The notes under the pieces: generated by a model | Told to the model about the DNA's origin: nothing | The model's database searches: none | What the model saw: the letters and a program-made list of their open reading frames with translations, nothing else | Made by a program: the position numbers and the translations under genes | NCBI GenBank assembly: GCA_943842505.1 | Contig: CALTDI010000008.1 | Coordinates: forward strand, 152,330-216,329 | Length of the DNA stretch: 64,000 nucleotides | Source: an uncultured Pseudomonadales bacterium | GTDB taxonomy: Bacteria > Pseudomonadota > Gammaproteobacteria > Pseudomonadales > Pseudohongiellaceae | Direction: 5' to 3' | Part shown: positions 63,954 to 64,000 of the stretch, one piece after another | How positions within the stretch are numbered: the first letter of the stretch is position 1 | Layout: the number at the start of each line of letters is the position of its first letter

Positions 63954-64000
63954 ATGGGTGAAGCATTGGAGCTGTTCGGAGTAATGATGGCAATTATGCT
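63954..64000 (+). CDS. Start of an unidentified gene (3' partial)
   Basis: AAGGAG (63941-63946) is 7 bases before an ATG, and the first 15 codons encode MGEALELFGVMMAIM and continue out of the window. The hydrophobic opening suggests a membrane protein. Resemblance to the OadG decarboxylase gamma subunit is possible but too short to claim. Confidence 0.55.
   Translation, partial: MGEALELFGVMMAIM

Overview
This window looks like chromosomal DNA from a Gram-negative, probably marine, gammaproteobacterium. The evidence is the presence of DUF2333 and DUF2937 proteins, a divergent uvrA/ssb pair, ferrochelatase, MacB-type and MMPL/RND exporters with outer-membrane partners, a TAXI-TRAP importer and many lipoprotein signals. 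The placement near the Pseudomonadales/Cellvibrionales/OM182 groups is inferred from gene content only. Genes are dense. I see no rRNA, tRNA, CRISPR array, prophage or insertion sequence.

Layout. 0-8 kb: 5'-truncated KefB/C-type antiporter, secreted SMP-30 hydrolase, hemH, membrane hybrid histidine kinase, a 49-residue membrane-protein candidate, and a kynureninase/kynurenine-formamidase-like pair. 8-12 kb: three-subunit exported molybdenum hydroxylase (PaoABC/Xdh type). 12-19 kb: M14 peptidase, secreted caspase-like protein, uvrA. 19-27 kb: ssb, RmlD-like protein, moeA, DUF2333/DUF2937 genes, SulP transporter, YaiI. 27-31 kb: MDR reductase and TAXI-TRAP importer. 31-38 kb: a tightly coupled minus-strand operon of ABC ATPase, ABC-2 permease, PDZ lipoprotein and two FG-GAP/VCBS proteins, followed by two small membrane ORFs. 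This is the least familiar system here. 38-42 kb: M16 peptidase and a coiled-coil protein. 42-48.5 kb: tripartite ABC efflux operon (TolC-like, HlyD-like, MacB ATPase, MacB permease). 48.5-53 kb: secreted amidase, half-size GDT1 protein, 16-bp tandem repeats, ferredoxin-NADP reductase, DAACS symporter. 53-58.5 kb: MMPL exporter, LolA-like protein and beta-barrel. 58.5-64 kb: an SdpR/SdpI-like pair with a long perfect operator-like palindrome, DUF4156 lipoprotein, FAD oxidase, SDR, nitroreductase, a pseudo-receiver-like protein and a partial gene.

Five genes (M14 peptidase, uvrA, one FG-GAP gene, the ABC-2 permease, the pseudo-receiver) are each split by one apparent extra nucleotide. Removing one base restores a full-length family-like protein in every case, which points to sequencing or assembly insertion errors rather than decay. 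I annotate these as whole genes with the break marked.

Shared roles: moeA could supply cofactor to the molybdenum hydroxylase. Three separate envelope export systems (MacB type, ABC-2/PDZ/FG-GAP, MMPL) together with several secreted hydrolases suggest a lifestyle built on envelope remodelling and uptake of dissolved organic compounds.
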